A stretch of DNA of 64,000 nucleotides from Orlajensenia leifsoniae (lineage in GTDB: Bacteria; Actinomycetota; Actinomycetes; Actinomycetales; Microbacteriaceae): the NCBI RefSeq assembly GCF_004570845.1, contig NZ_SPQZ01000001.1, positions 1-64,000 on the forward strand. Reading direction: 5' to 3'. Below the pieces are notes generated by a model that made no database searches, had not been told where the DNA came from, and saw only the letters and a list, made by a program, of their open reading frames with translations. The position numbers and the translations under genes were made by a program. Shown here in pieces: positions 27,441-36,700 of the stretch (the stretch's first letter is position 1; each line of letters begins with the position of its first letter).

Positions 27441-28547
27441 GTGTCAGAAGTAGTCACCGCACTCTCCTCCGGGGTCCGAATCATCCGCACGAAGCCCGGC
27501 GGAGATCGTTCCAACCCGACGACCGAATACTCGGCCCTGCTGCACACCGTGCGCAACCTCGGACTCCTGCGTCGTCGTACGGGCTTCTACTGGATGGTCT
27601 TCGGCATCCTGCTGGCTGCTCTCGGCGGCGCCGTCACCGGGTTCATCCTGCTCGGCGACACCTGGTACCAGTTGCTCATGGCCGGTGCCCTCGGCATCAT
27701 CCTCACGCAGTTCGCCTTCCTGGCACACGAGGCCTCCCACCGGCAGGTGTTCGAGTCGGGCAAGGCCAACGACACGGCAGGCCGCATCCTGGCGAACGCC
27801 TTCGTCGGCATCAGCTACTCGTGGTGGATGACCAAGCACTCGCGTCACCACGCCAACCCGAACGTCGTGGGCAAGGATCCCGACATCGACAACGACTTCA
27901 TCGTCTTCCAGCCGGCCGAGGCCGCCAAGGTGGGCCGCCTGCAGGCCGTCGTCACCCGCAAGCAGGGGTGGTTCTTCTTCCCGCTCCTCATGCTCGAGGG
28001 AATCAACCTCCACATCCACGGTCTGCGCACCGTCATGGGCCGCGGCAAGGTGGACAAGCGCTGGGTCGAGGTCTCCATGCTCGTCACCCGCCTGGCCGCC
28101 TATGTCGCCGTCATCTTCTACTTCCTGCCGCTCGGCATGGCGTTCGCCTTCATCGGCGTGCAGCTGGCCGTGTTCGGCGTGTACATGGGAGCGTCGTTCG
28201 CCCCGAATCACAAGGGCATGCCGCAGCTGCCGCACGACAGCAAGGTCGATTTCCTGCGTCGCCAGGTGCTCACCTCGCGCAACATCCGAGGCGACTGGCG
28301 CATGCTCACCTTCATGGGCGGCCTCAACTATCAGATCGAGCACCACCTGTTCCCGAACATGCCGCGCCCGCACCTCGCCAAGGCCGGCGAGATCGTGCGC
28401 GAGTACTGCCGCGACCACAACATCCTCTACACCGAGACCGGGCTGGTGCAGAGCTACGCCATCGTCGTGGACTACCTCAACAGGGTCGGCCTCGCGGCCC
28501 GCGACCCGTTCGACTGCCCGATGACGGCACGGTTCCGCACGCACTGA
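27441..28547 (+). CDS. Membrane fatty acid desaturase
   Basis: A 368-residue diiron desaturase of the acyl-lipid/acyl-CoA type that inserts a cis double bond in membrane fatty acids. All three histidine boxes are visible: HEASH near residue 97, HSRHH near 133, and QIEHH near 296. Four hydrophobic segments are arranged in pairs as expected. Likely supports membrane fluidity, for example in the cold; the double-bond position cannot be read from the sequence. No electron-transfer partner gene is next to it. Confidence 0.93.
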   Translation: MSEVVTALSSGVRIIRTKPGGDRSNPTTEYSALLHTVRNLGLLRRRTGFYWMVFGILLAALGGAVTGFILLGDTWYQLLMAGALGIILTQFAFLAHEASHRQVFESGKANDTAGRILANAFVGISYSWWMTKHSRHHANPNVVGKDPDIDNDFIVFQPAEAAKVGRLQAVVTRKQGWFFFPLLMLEGINLHIHGLRTVMGRGKVDKRWVEVSMLVTRLAAYVAVIFYFLPLGMAFAFIGVQLAVFGVYMGASFAPNHKGMPQLPHDSKVDFLRRQVLTSRNIRGDWRMLTFMGGLNYQIEHHLFPNMPRPHLAKAGEIVREYCRDHNILYTETGLVQSYAIVVDYLNRVGLAARDPFDCPMTARFRTH

Positions 28548-28561
28548 CGGCATCCGCTCGC

Positions 28562-28639
28562 ACGAGAACAGGCCGGATCGGCTGATTCCCCCGGGAACAG
28601 GCCGATCCGGCCTGTTCTCGTTCATCCGGCCTGTTCTCG
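28562..28639. terminator. Bidirectional terminator with repeated GAACAGGCCG elements
   Basis: A perfect 21-bp inverted repeat (28562-28582 and 28601-28621, loop 18 nt) lies between the convergent desaturase and gdx genes. The decamer GAACAGGCCG occurs at 28566-28575 and again in the loop at 28595-28604, and its complement at 28608-28617 and 28627-28636. So two forward and two reverse copies can pair in alternative ways. Strength suggests transcription termination from both sides. Confidence 0.75.
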
Positions 28640-28666
28640 CACGCGAACGAGGCAGCGAGCTGCCCG

Positions 28667-28984
28667 CTAGTGGTCGACCAGCTTCAGCCCGACGACGCAG
28701 CCGACGAGCCCGACGATCAGGGCGAGCTTCACCCACGACACCGAGGCGTCGCCCGAGATCATCGACCAGCCGACGGTGAGGGCCGCACCGATGCCGACCC
28801 AGACGGCGTAGGCCGTCCCGATGGGGATGCTGCGCATGGCGAGGGCGAGCCCGCCCATGCTGGCCACCAGCGAGACGCCGAAGACGATCGAGGGCCAGAG
28901 CTTCGTGAAGCCCTCCGACTTGCCGAGCGCCGTGGCCCAGACTGCCTCGAGAACGCCCGAGACGATGAGAACGATCCATGCCAT
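28667..28984 (-). CDS. gdx: SMR-family guanidinium exporter (Gdx/SugE type)
   Basis: Small multidrug resistance family protein of 105 residues with four membrane helices. The membrane-embedded Glu is in SGVLEAVWATALGKSEGFTKLWPS, and the GKSEGFTKLWPS stretch is the Gdx/SugE pattern rather than the QacE drug-exporter pattern. Gdx proteins exchange guanidinium for protons as antiparallel dimers. The guanidine-III riboswitch immediately upstream supports this substrate strongly. The ATG has AGGAG 10 nt upstream, downstream of the riboswitch. Confidence 0.92.
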   Translation of the reverse strand: MAWIVLIVSGVLEAVWATALGKSEGFTKLWPSIVFGVSLVASMGGLALAMRSIPIGTAYAVWVGIGAALTVGWSMISGDASVSWVKLALIVGLVGCVVGLKLVDH

Positions 28985-29001
28985 GGCTGATCCACTCCTG
29001 T

Positions 29002-29042
29002 GGCCAGTCTTGTCGCGTTCCGGGTACTGATCCCTCGTCCGG
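29002..29042 (-). promoter_or_regulatory. Guanidine-III riboswitch controlling gdx
   Basis: A 41-nt element on the minus strand. It carries, in order and spacing, the conserved blocks CCGGACGAGG, GTACCCGG and GACAAGAC of the guanidine-III class (known from Thermobifida fusca and other actinobacteria). The P1 strands CCGG/CCGG form the pseudoknot; P2 is GATCAG paired with CTGGCC, five of six pairs, differing from the T. fusca stem in compensating ways. The gdx Shine-Dalgarno lies directly after it, so control is probably at translation initiation, turned on by guanidinium. Confidence 0.9.
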
Positions 29043-29088
29043 GGCCGCGTGCTCTGCGACCTGATCGCAGGCTAGCAACGCCGCCTGA

Positions 29089-29385
29089 TCAGGCCCTGTG
29101 CACCTCGGCGAAGTGCTCGACGACGGGGAACGGGTCGTAGAACGGATGCAGCAGCTCCGCCCACCGCCGGTACCCGTCCGAGCCGCGGAAGCCGACCTCG
29201 TGCGCCTCGACCGAATCCCAGTGCACGAGCAGCAGGTAGGAGGAGGGCGTCTCGACCCCGCGCGAGAGCGACAGGCGCTGGAACCCGGGCATCGGTTCGA
29301 TGATCGATCGTGCCTCGGCGAAGGTCTCCTCGAACTCGGCCTCGCGCCCCGGGATCACCGGGAGCACGACGTGCTCGAGGATCAC
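29089..29385 (-). CDS. Antibiotic biosynthesis monooxygenase (ABM) domain protein
   Basis: A 98-residue ferredoxin-like alpha-beta barrel protein of the ABM superfamily. The pattern VLPVIPGREAEFEETFAEARSIIEPMPGFQRLSLSRG followed by SYLLLVHWDSVEAHEVGF is typical. Many members are cofactor-free monooxygenases or heme-degrading enzymes, but the function here is open. The GTG overlaps the upstream rhodanese stop as GTGA, so the two are cotranslated. Confidence 0.85.
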   Translation of the reverse strand: MILEHVVLPVIPGREAEFEETFAEARSIIEPMPGFQRLSLSRGVETPSSYLLLVHWDSVEAHEVGFRGSDGYRRWAELLHPFYDPFPVVEHFAEVHRA

Positions 29386-29708
29386 GCGTCGGCCGCCGGT
29401 GCAGCCGGCCCGTGCTCGACGGCGAGTCCGGCGCGCTCCCACCCGATGATCCCGCCGTCGACGTTGACGACGTCGTAGCCGCGCTGGTCGAGGTAGGTGG
29501 TCACCTGGGCGCTGCGCCCACCGACGGCGCACAGGATGTAGACGGTCTCCTCGAGCGGCACCTCCTGGATGCGGTCCATGAAGGCGCTCATCGGGATGTT
29601 GACGGAGCCGGCGATGCGCATGCCCGCCACCTCGTCGACCTCGCGCACATCGATGATCGAACCTGCGACGTCGAGGGCGGAGAGTTCTGCCGGGGTGATC
29701 GATTCCAT
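29382..29708 (-). CDS. Single-domain rhodanese-like sulfurtransferase
   Basis: A 108-residue rhodanese domain. The active-site loop is CAVGGRS with the catalytic cysteine, after VYIL; the N-terminal DVREVDEVAGMRIAGSVNIPM is the CH2A-type motif. Likely carries a persulfide and transfers sulfane sulfur in the cytoplasm. Transcribed with the ABM protein. A TAGATT -10 is placed 6 nt before its ATG. Confidence 0.9.
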   Translation of the reverse strand: MESITPAELSALDVAGSIIDVREVDEVAGMRIAGSVNIPMSAFMDRIQEVPLEETVYILCAVGGRSAQVTTYLDQRGYDVVNVDGGIIGWERAGLAVEHGPAAPAADA

Positions 29709-29714
29709 GACTCG

Positions 29715-29720
29715 AATCTA
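29715..29720 (-). promoter_or_regulatory. -10 element, rhodanese-ABM operon (leaderless type)
   Basis: TAGATT on the minus strand, then CGAGTC (6 nt) and the ATG at 29708. Confidence 0.55.
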
Positions 29721-29773
29721 CCCGCGCGAGACGCCGGTCTCCTGGCGTGAGCCGTCGTCTGCCGGCGCGAGCC

Positions 29774-31123
29774 CTACAGAGTCGGGGTTCGGGCGTCGTA
29801 GGCGCGGAAGCTCGGCGTCAGCCGCAGCAGCACCCCGATGAGCGCCATGATGAGCAAGCCGCCGAGCACGGGCGGGAACCACAGGGCGACGAGGGAGGCC
29901 AGGATGCCGGCGTAGAGGTCGCCGATGCGCGGGCCACCGGTGACGACCACGGTGAAGACGCCCTGCAGTCGCCCGCGCATCTCGTCGGGCGCGGCCGTCA
30001 GCAGGATCGTGGAGCGGAAGATGGCGCTGACCTCGTCGGATGCGCCGGTGCCGGCGAGAGCGACGCCGGCGATGGCGAGGGCCACCCAGTTCACCTGCGA
30101 CATGTCGGGGCCGACGGGGCCGAACCACCCCGTCTGCATGGCGGCGATCACCAGGCCGAACAGCAGGATAAACGCGCCGTAGACGGTGATGGCGCGTCCG
30201 ATGGCGACCCCGTAGCGGTGCACGTGCGCGACGGGTCCGCTGAACAGCCCGGTCGCGAAGGTGCCGACGGCCGCGGCGGCGGTCAGGATGCCGACCGTCA
30301 CCGGCCCGCCGCCGATCACGACGGCGCCGACGGCCGGCAGAAGCACGAACGGCCGCCCGAACGACATCGCCACGATGTCGACGAGGAAGCTCATGCGGAT
30401 GTTGGGCGCGCGCCGGAGGAACGCGTATCCGTCGCGGAGGGACTGCAGGCCGGGTCGCAGAGTGTGCGAGAGCGGGGGCAGCTTCGGCAGCGACAGGATG
30501 CCGAGGAACCCGGCCGTGAACAGTACGGCGTCGACGGCGAAGGTGATCGGGAATCCGGCGACGGCGACGAGAACGCCGGCCAGCGCTGGGCCCACCGTGA
30601 GCTGGAGTCCGGAGGAGATGCCGTTCAGTGCGCTCGCCCGCGACACCAGGTGCTCGGGCAGGATGCGCGGGTACACGGAGAACCGGGTGGCACCGGTGAT
30701 CGTCGCGGCGATGGCGTTCAGGGTGGTGAAGACGTAGAACGGCCAGACCTCGACGCGGGTTCCGGATGCCGCCAGCACGGCATCCGTCACCGACAGCACG
30801 ACCAGGGCGATCGTGGCGATCCAGCCGACGAGCGCCGAGATGATGAGCACGAGCCGGCGGTCGAACGCGTCGGCGAGCATGCCGCCCCAGAGGCCGGCGA
30901 CGATCATCGGCAGCAGCGCGATGCCGCCGACGAGCGCCACGGCCAGCGTCGACGCCGTGATGTCGTAGATCTGCAGGCCGACGGCCACGATGGTGAGCTG
31001 TGCCCCGATGCCCGAGACCGCTGCACCGATCCAGAGCCTGGCGAAGGCCGGAGACTCCCGCAGCGGTGCGAGGTCGACGAAGCGACGTCGCTGAGCGGCT
31101 GGGGCGTGGTCGGGCAGGGTCAC
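29774..31123 (-). CDS. MFS transporter (enterobactin-exporter-like MFS_3 group)
   Basis: A 449-residue major-facilitator protein with about eleven or twelve membrane helices, in the group that includes EntS-like exporters. Motif A appears as GLWGGMLADAFDRRLVLI. Substrate unknown; siderophore or drug export is possible, but no siderophore genes are nearby. The GTG at 31123 is chosen on a TACGAT -10 lying 8 nt upstream. It diverges from metY with 75 bp between starts. Confidence 0.87.
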   Translation of the reverse strand: MTLPDHAPAAQRRRFVDLAPLRESPAFARLWIGAAVSGIGAQLTIVAVGLQIYDITASTLAVALVGGIALLPMIVAGLWGGMLADAFDRRLVLIISALVGWIATIALVVLSVTDAVLAASGTRVEVWPFYVFTTLNAIAATITGATRFSVYPRILPEHLVSRASALNGISSGLQLTVGPALAGVLVAVAGFPITFAVDAVLFTAGFLGILSLPKLPPLSHTLRPGLQSLRDGYAFLRRAPNIRMSFLVDIVAMSFGRPFVLLPAVGAVVIGGGPVTVGILTAAAAVGTFATGLFSGPVAHVHRYGVAIGRAITVYGAFILLFGLVIAAMQTGWFGPVGPDMSQVNWVALAIAGVALAGTGASDEVSAIFRSTILLTAAPDEMRGRLQGVFTVVVTGGPRIGDLYAGILASLVALWFPPVLGGLLIMALIGVLLRLTPSFRAYDARTPTL

Positions 31124-31131
31124 TGCATTCG

Positions 31132-31137
31132 ATCGTA
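31132..31137 (-). promoter_or_regulatory. -10 element, MFS transporter (leaderless type)
   Basis: TACGAT on the minus strand, 8 nt before the GTG at 31123. Confidence 0.45.
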
Positions 31138-31186
31138 TGCGTTTCGGCGCGTTACGTCGCACGGAGTGTCTGCCGGACGGCACCGG

Positions 31187-31192
31187 TAGCGT
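31187..31192 (+). promoter_or_regulatory. -10 element, metY operon (leaderless type)
   Basis: TAGCGT, then GGCCGC (6 nt) and the ATG at 31199. Confidence 0.6.
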
Positions 31193-31198
31193 GGCCGC

Positions 31199-32491
31199 AT
31201 GGCAGATCGCGAGTACGGCTTCAAGACGCGTGCAATCCACGCAGGCAACATCCCCGACGCAGTGACCGGGGCGCGGGCGCTGCCCATCTACCAGTCCACG
31301 GCCTTCGTCTTCGACGACACCTCGGATGCCGCAGCCCGATTCGCCCTGCAGAAGTACGGCAACATCTACTCGCGCCTGGCGAACCCCACCGTGGCGAGCT
31401 TCGAGGAGCGCGTCGCCAGCCTGGAGGGCGGCCTCGGCGCCGTGGCCACGGCCTCCGGTCTCTCCGCGCAGTACATCACCTTCGCCAGCCTCGTGGGCGC
31501 CGGCGATCACATCGTCGCCTCGGCCAACCTCTACGGCGGCTCGATCACCCAGCTCGACGTCACTCTGCGGCGCTTCGGCGTCGAGACCACCTTCGTGCAG
31601 TCGTCGGATCCGGCCGACTACGCCGCGGCCTTCACCGACAAGACCAAGGTGCTGTTCGCTGAGACCATCGCCAACCCGTCAGGCGAGATCGCCGACCTCG
31701 AGGGCCTCGCCGACGTCGCCCACGCCCACGGAATCCCGTTCATCGTCGACTCCACCATCGCGACGCCCTACCTCAATCGCCCGATCGAGTGGGGAGCGGA
31801 TGTCGTCACCCACTCCGCCACCAAGTTCCTCGGCGGGCACGGCACCACCCTCGGCGGCGTCGTCGTCGAGAGCGGCCGCTTCTCCTGGCACTCGGAGAAG
31901 TTCCCGCTGTTCGGCCAGCCGGTGCCGAGCTACGGCGGACTCGAGTGGTCGGGCAACTTCGGCGAGTACGCCTTCCTCACGCGGCTCCGCGCAGAGCAGT
32001 TGCGCGACATCGGCCCCTCCCTCTCGGCTCAGGCGGCGTTCCAGTTGGCGCAGGGAGTCGAGACACTGCCCTATCGCGTGCAGGCGCACGTCGACAACGC
32101 CCGCATCGTGGCGGAGTGGCTCGATGCCGATCCGCGCATCGAGGCGGTCAACTGGGCCGGCCTCGAGGCCCACCCGCACCACGACCGTGCCCTCAAGTAC
32201 CTGCCCAAGGGCCCGGGCTCGGTGTTCAGCTTCGAGGTCAAGGGCGGTCGATCCGTCGGCCAGAAGCTCATCGAGGGCGTCGACCTCGCCAGCCACGTGG
32301 CGAACATCGGCGACGCCAAGACGCTGATCATCCACCCTGCATCGACCACACACGCGCAGCTGAGCGAGCAGCAGCTGATCGACGCCGGAGTGCTCCCCGG
32401 CATCGTGCGCATCAGTGTGGGCATCGAGGATGTCGAGGACATCATCTACGATCTGGACCAGGCACTGACCACCGCTACGGAAGGCAAGTGA
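31199..32491 (+). CDS. metY: O-acetylhomoserine sulfhydrylase / aminocarboxypropyltransferase
   Basis: PLP enzyme of the Cys/Met metabolism family that makes homocysteine from O-acetylhomoserine and sulfide. The 430-residue protein is the MetY length (cystathionine gamma-synthases are about 390). It shows the N-terminal GFKTRAIHAG, YGNIYSRLANPT, and the PLP lysine in THSATKFLGGHGTTLGG, with HPASTTHAQLSEQQ at the C-terminal active-site segment. It provides methionine de novo, complementing the metQNI importer at 12-15 kb. Confidence 0.94.
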   Translation: MADREYGFKTRAIHAGNIPDAVTGARALPIYQSTAFVFDDTSDAAARFALQKYGNIYSRLANPTVASFEERVASLEGGLGAVATASGLSAQYITFASLVGAGDHIVASANLYGGSITQLDVTLRRFGVETTFVQSSDPADYAAAFTDKTKVLFAETIANPSGEIADLEGLADVAHAHGIPFIVDSTIATPYLNRPIEWGADVVTHSATKFLGGHGTTLGGVVVESGRFSWHSEKFPLFGQPVPSYGGLEWSGNFGEYAFLTRLRAEQLRDIGPSLSAQAAFQLAQGVETLPYRVQAHVDNARIVAEWLDADPRIEAVNWAGLEAHPHHDRALKYLPKGPGSVFSFEVKGGRSVGQKLIEGVDLASHVANIGDAKTLIIHPASTTHAQLSEQQLIDAGVLPGIVRISVGIEDVEDIIYDLDQALTTATEGK

Positions 32492-33090
32492 TGAGCACAG
32501 TCATCGAAGCATCCGACGCCCACGACACGGAGACCGTTCGCCTCGTCAACGGGCTGAGCTGCGACCTGCCCTCGGACTCCCCCCTCGCGAAGCTGCTGAA
32601 GTCGCAGCGCACGTGGGTGGGGCCGGATGCCAAGGAGCGCCTGCGCATCCTTCGCGCCGCGAAGAGCGTCGCCATCGTGGGCGCCTCCCCCAACCCGGCC
32701 CGCTCGAGCTTCTTCGTGGGCACCTACCTGCAGCAGTCGAGCGACTACAGGCTGTACTTCGTCAACCCGAACGCCACGGAGATCCTGGGCGAGAGGGCCT
32801 ACCCCGACCTCGCCTCGCTGCCCGAGGTGCCCGATATCGTCGTGGTGTTCCGCCGCGGCAGTGACATCCCGAGCGTGATCGACGACGTCGTGGCCGTCGG
32901 CGCCAAGACGATCTGGGTGCAGCTGGGCATCTGGAACCAGGATGCCGCCTACGACGGCGAGGCCCGCGGCCTCACGGTGGTCATGGACCGCTGCATCAAG
33001 GTGGAGCACGCCCGCTTCGGAGGCGGCCTGCACCTGCTCGGCTTCGACACGGGCCAGATCTCGAGCCGCCGCGGAGCCGTCGGCCGCTAG
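32491..33090 (+). CDS. CoA-binding domain protein (YccU-like)
   Basis: A 199-residue protein with one Rossmann-type CoA-binding domain: SVAIVGASPNPARSSFFVGTYL near residue 58, YFVNPNATEILGERAYPDL and FRRGSDIPSVIDDVVAVGAKTIWVQLGIWN. It resembles the CoA-binding half of succinyl-CoA synthetase without the catalytic domain. The ATG shares one base with the metY stop (TGATG), so the two are coupled; this metY pairing is common in actinobacteria and suggests a role in sulfur or acyl-CoA metabolism. Confidence 0.9.
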   Translation: MSTVIEASDAHDTETVRLVNGLSCDLPSDSPLAKLLKSQRTWVGPDAKERLRILRAAKSVAIVGASPNPARSSFFVGTYLQQSSDYRLYFVNPNATEILGERAYPDLASLPEVPDIVVVFRRGSDIPSVIDDVVAVGAKTIWVQLGIWNQDAAYDGEARGLTVVMDRCIKVEHARFGGGLHLLGFDTGQISSRRGAVGR

Positions 33091-33111
33091 CGGCCGGGCT
33101 CGCCTGCGTCG

Positions 33112-33675
33112 TCAGTCGCGGCGCTTCACCACGTTGCCGCCGTCGCCGACGGAACCCGAGGGCTCGTTGTCGGACTCGATGACGTTGCCGCCGCCCTGGA
33201 TCGCCACCGACCCGATCGTCGGCGCCTCGATCTCGTTCGCCTGACCGCTGATCGACACGGCGTCGATGCTGTCGTCGGAGGAGACATCGTTGTCGTCGCC
33301 CCTGATCTCGAGGCCCCCGATGCCGCCGCGGCTCTCGATCTCGGTGCGCTGTCCCTCGATGAGGATCGAGGCGGCGGACTCCAGGTCGATGTCGAGATCC
33401 TGACCGCGCACGCTCACGGCTCCGCAGGCTCCGGTCACGCGGAACTCGAGTCCCTGCCCGTCGAGTTCCAGCGGCTGACCGTCGGCGCAGCGCTGGTCGG
33501 TGTCGGGCCGGTCGGTGTCTGACGGGTCCGGGCTGTCCGTCGTCGTGGCGGCAGGGGCGCCCGGGGACACAGGATCCCCGGCCGGGTTCAGCGGATTGCC
33601 GCCGGTGCCCGGCACACAGCCGGTCAGGCCGAGGAGCAGGGCGGCGGCGATCAGCGGAATCGTCAGGGGGCGCAT
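33112..33675 (-). CDS. DUF3060 lipoprotein
   Basis: A 187-residue lipoprotein: signal peptide with lipobox LTGC (Cys20), then a Pro/Thr/Asp-rich linker (residues 25-60), then a repetitive region. The repeats (VSVRGQDLDIDLESAASILI, then SISGQANEIEAPTIGSVAIQ, each with a G/Q-x-x-N/D turn) are characteristic of DUF3060, which is expected to form a small beta-helix. Function unknown, probably on the cell surface. The start follows a TAGGGT -10 by 6 nt. Confidence 0.88.
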   Translation of the reverse strand: MRPLTIPLIAAALLLGLTGCVPGTGGNPLNPAGDPVSPGAPAATTTDSPDPSDTDRPDTDQRCADGQPLELDGQGLEFRVTGACGAVSVRGQDLDIDLESAASILIEGQRTEIESRGGIGGLEIRGDDNDVSSDDSIDAVSISGQANEIEAPTIGSVAIQGGGNVIESDNEPSGSVGDGGNVVKRRD

Positions 33676-33681
33676 CCGTTC

Positions 33682-33687
33682 ACCCTA
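33682..33687 (-). promoter_or_regulatory. -10 element, DUF3060 lipoprotein (leaderless type)
   Basis: TAGGGT on the minus strand, then GAACGG (6 nt) and the ATG at 33675. Confidence 0.6.
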
Positions 33688-33742
33688 GGCAGAGCCTGCG
33701 GCCCCGCGCAGGCCCTTGCGCTCGGCGGCGCACCCTGACAAG

Positions 33743-33748
33743 TAAGCT
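33743..33748 (+). promoter_or_regulatory. -10 element, SARP-type regulator (leaderless type)
   Basis: TAAGCT, then CGGCAGG (7 nt) and the GTG at 33756. Confidence 0.5.
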
Positions 33749-33755
33749 CGGCAGG

Positions 33756-36700
33756 GTGCTGAAAGCCCTCGCTGAGAAACCGCGGGTCGCGGTTCTCGGA
33801 CCCGTGCTCATCGAGGGTCGCGACGGCGGCATGACCGAGCCTCCCGGCGCCCTGGCGAAGGCTCTCGTGGCCGTCCTGGTGGGTGATCCCGGGCGCCCGG
33901 CCGGCAGCGCCGTGAGCGTCGAGACCATCACCGAGGAGCTCTGGGGCGACGAGCCGCCGCGCAACGCGAGGGCGGCGCTGCAGACCCTCGTCTCGCGACT
34001 GCGCGCCGTGGCCGCCGAGGGGCTGGTGGTCTCGACCGTCCGCGGCTACGCGCTCGCCGTCCACGACGAGCAGACCGATGCCGGCCAGGCGCGTCTGCTC
34101 GGACGCGAGGCGACCCTCGTGGCCGACGACGACCCGAGCTCGGCGATCGCACACCTCGACCGCGCTCTCGCCCTGTGGCGCGGTGAGCCCGGGCTCGACC
34201 TGCCGGACTCCCCGGTGCGCGAGCAACTGATCGGCGGGGCCGCCGCCGCGCGCAGCGGCCTGCTCGAGATCCGTGCCCGCTGCCTCGTCGACGGCGGCGA
34301 TCCGGAGCTCGCGATCGCCGACCTCGAGAACCTCATCGAGGCGCATCCGTTCAGCGAGAACCTGCGACTCACCCACCTCCGCGCTCTGGCCGGGGCGGGC
34401 AGACGGCAGGAGGCCATCGCCGCCTTCGCCTCGTTCCGCGGCCTGCTGCGCGACGAATTCGGAACCTCCCCCTCGCCCGAACTGGTGGCGCTGAACGCCA
34501 GCCTGCTCCAGGACGAGACGGCCCCGACACGTTCCCGGGAGAGCCGGGTGCGCATCGGCCTGCGGGCCGCGCCCAACGAGCTGCTCGGACGGAGCTCCGA
34601 CATCGAGGCGGTGCAGAGCCTGCTCGAGCACTCCCGTCTGGTGACCGTGCTCGGTGCCGGCGGGCTCGGCAAGACCCGCCTCGCCCAGGAGCTCGGAGCC
34701 CGCTCCGCCTCGCCCGGAGTCGTGTTCGTCGAACTCGCCAGCGTCAGGACCGATGCCGACGTCACCCTCGCGCTCGCCTCGACGCTCGGCATCCGCGAGG
34801 TCTCCCCCGGCCAGAAACTCGTCGACACGACGGCGCGACCCGACCTGCGTGAGCGCATAGTCACCCAGCTCGGCGAGCGTCCGACCCTGCTCATCGTCGA
34901 CAATTGCGAGCAGGTGATCGAGGGCGCCGCGCTCTGGGTGGCCGATCTCCTGGCCTCCCTGCCCCGGCTGCGGGTGCTCGCCACGAGTCGCAGTCCGCTG
35001 CTGATCGGCGCCGAGCAGGTCTACGCCCTCGAATCCCTGCCGGCGACGGATGCCGCGGGCGAGCCCGGTCCCGCCGTGCGCCTCTTCACCGAGCGTGCCC
35101 GCGCCGCCCGACCGTCCGTCGCCCTGCCCGTGGACGCTGTGGCCCGTCTCTGCACCCGCCTCGACGGCCTGCCACTCGCGATCGAGCTCGCTGCCGCCCG
35201 GGTGCGTTCGATGTCGGTGGAGCAGATCGAGGCGCGCCTGGAGAACCGCTTCGCCCTGCTCACCAGCGGCGACAGATCGGCTCCCGAGCGCCATCGCACC
35301 CTGCAGGCCGTGATCGAGTGGAGCTGGACCCTGCTGCGACCCGAGGAGCAGCGCGCCCTCCGCCGGCTGTCGCTCTTCGTCGACGGGTTCGGCCTCGAGG
35401 CCGCCCAGTGGGTGACGGGCGGCGATGCGGTAGACCTCCTCGACGCGCTCGTGACCCAGTCGCTGCTCGCGGTCACCGACGACCCTTCCTCCGGGGAACC
35501 GCGCTTCCGCATGCTCGAGACCGTGCGGGAGTTCGGTCAGGTCGCCCTCATCGAGGCCGACGACGAGGCATCCGCCCGCGATGCCGTCTTCGGTTGGGCC
35601 GAGGCATTCAGCATGCGCGCCATGAGCAACGCGATGGGGTCTCGGCAGGTGGCCATGTTCCACGACGTGTCGATCGAGCAGGACAACCTCGTCGCGGTAC
35701 TCCGAGAGGGCATCGCCCTGCGCGACGCCCGCCTGGTCGTGAGTGTCTTCGCCCTCCTCGGCTACTACTGGAGCGTGCGTGGTGCGCACACGGAGGTGTT
35801 CTCCTTCAGCAAGCCCGTGCTCGATGCCACGACCGGATACGTTCCGGATGCCGAGCATGCCGACGCCGCAGCCTTCGCCTTCATCATGCTCACCGGCACG
35901 AACCTCGTGATCGGCAATCGCCAGGGATTCCGAGCGCTGTCGCGACTGCGCGGGCTCGTGCGCAGCGGGATGGAGATCGCACCCTGGCTCGCCGCGACCG
36001 CCCGCTTCCTTCAGGCGTTCCCCGACATGCACCGGGCATCCGCCCTGCTCGCCGAGATGGCGGCATCCGACGATGTTCCCTCCGCCCTGATCGGAAGCAT
36101 CATCTCTGCGCAGCTCGCCGAGAATGACGGCGACCCCGAGGCCGCCCGTGTGGCCGCACGCCGCGCCTACGACCTGTCGCTGGACTCGGGAGACACCTGG
36201 ATCGGTTCGATGGCGGCCATGTCGCTCGCGCAGTTGGCCAGCCAGTCCGCTCACGCCGAAGAGGTACTGGTGTGGGTCGACCGAGCGCGCGCCGGGATGG
36301 AGCAGCTGGGGGTGGTGCAGGACCTCCAGCAGATCAATTGGATCCTCGGTGGCAGCCTGCTCACCCTCGGCAGGCTCGACGAGGCCCGCACCCTCTTCGA
36401 CGACATGGTCACCAATGACCTCACCATCGACGACGGGCTGGAGATGGTCTCGGTCGGCGAGTTCGGCCATGCCGAGCTCGCCCGCATGGAGAGCAGGCAG
36501 GCGGATGCCGCCGAGCGCTACCTGCGCGCGATCGCGTCGTTCGCGACGCCCGCCTCCCGGGCCTCCCCGTGGTTCTACATGACGCTCTCGGCGCGGGTCT
36601 CCTCGGCCGTCGTCGACGGTGATCAGGACGCCGGTGACATCGCGCGCTGGGCGGCACGGCTCCGCGCCCGCATCCTGGCTCTGCACCGCGCCAGGCCCGA

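Noticed and set aside
28985-29088. ykkC (guanidine-I) or mini-ykkC (guanidine-II) element
   Set aside because: The conserved blocks and 41-nt pseudoknot length match guanidine-III; the paired ACGR hairpins of guanidine-II and long guanidine-I core are absent.
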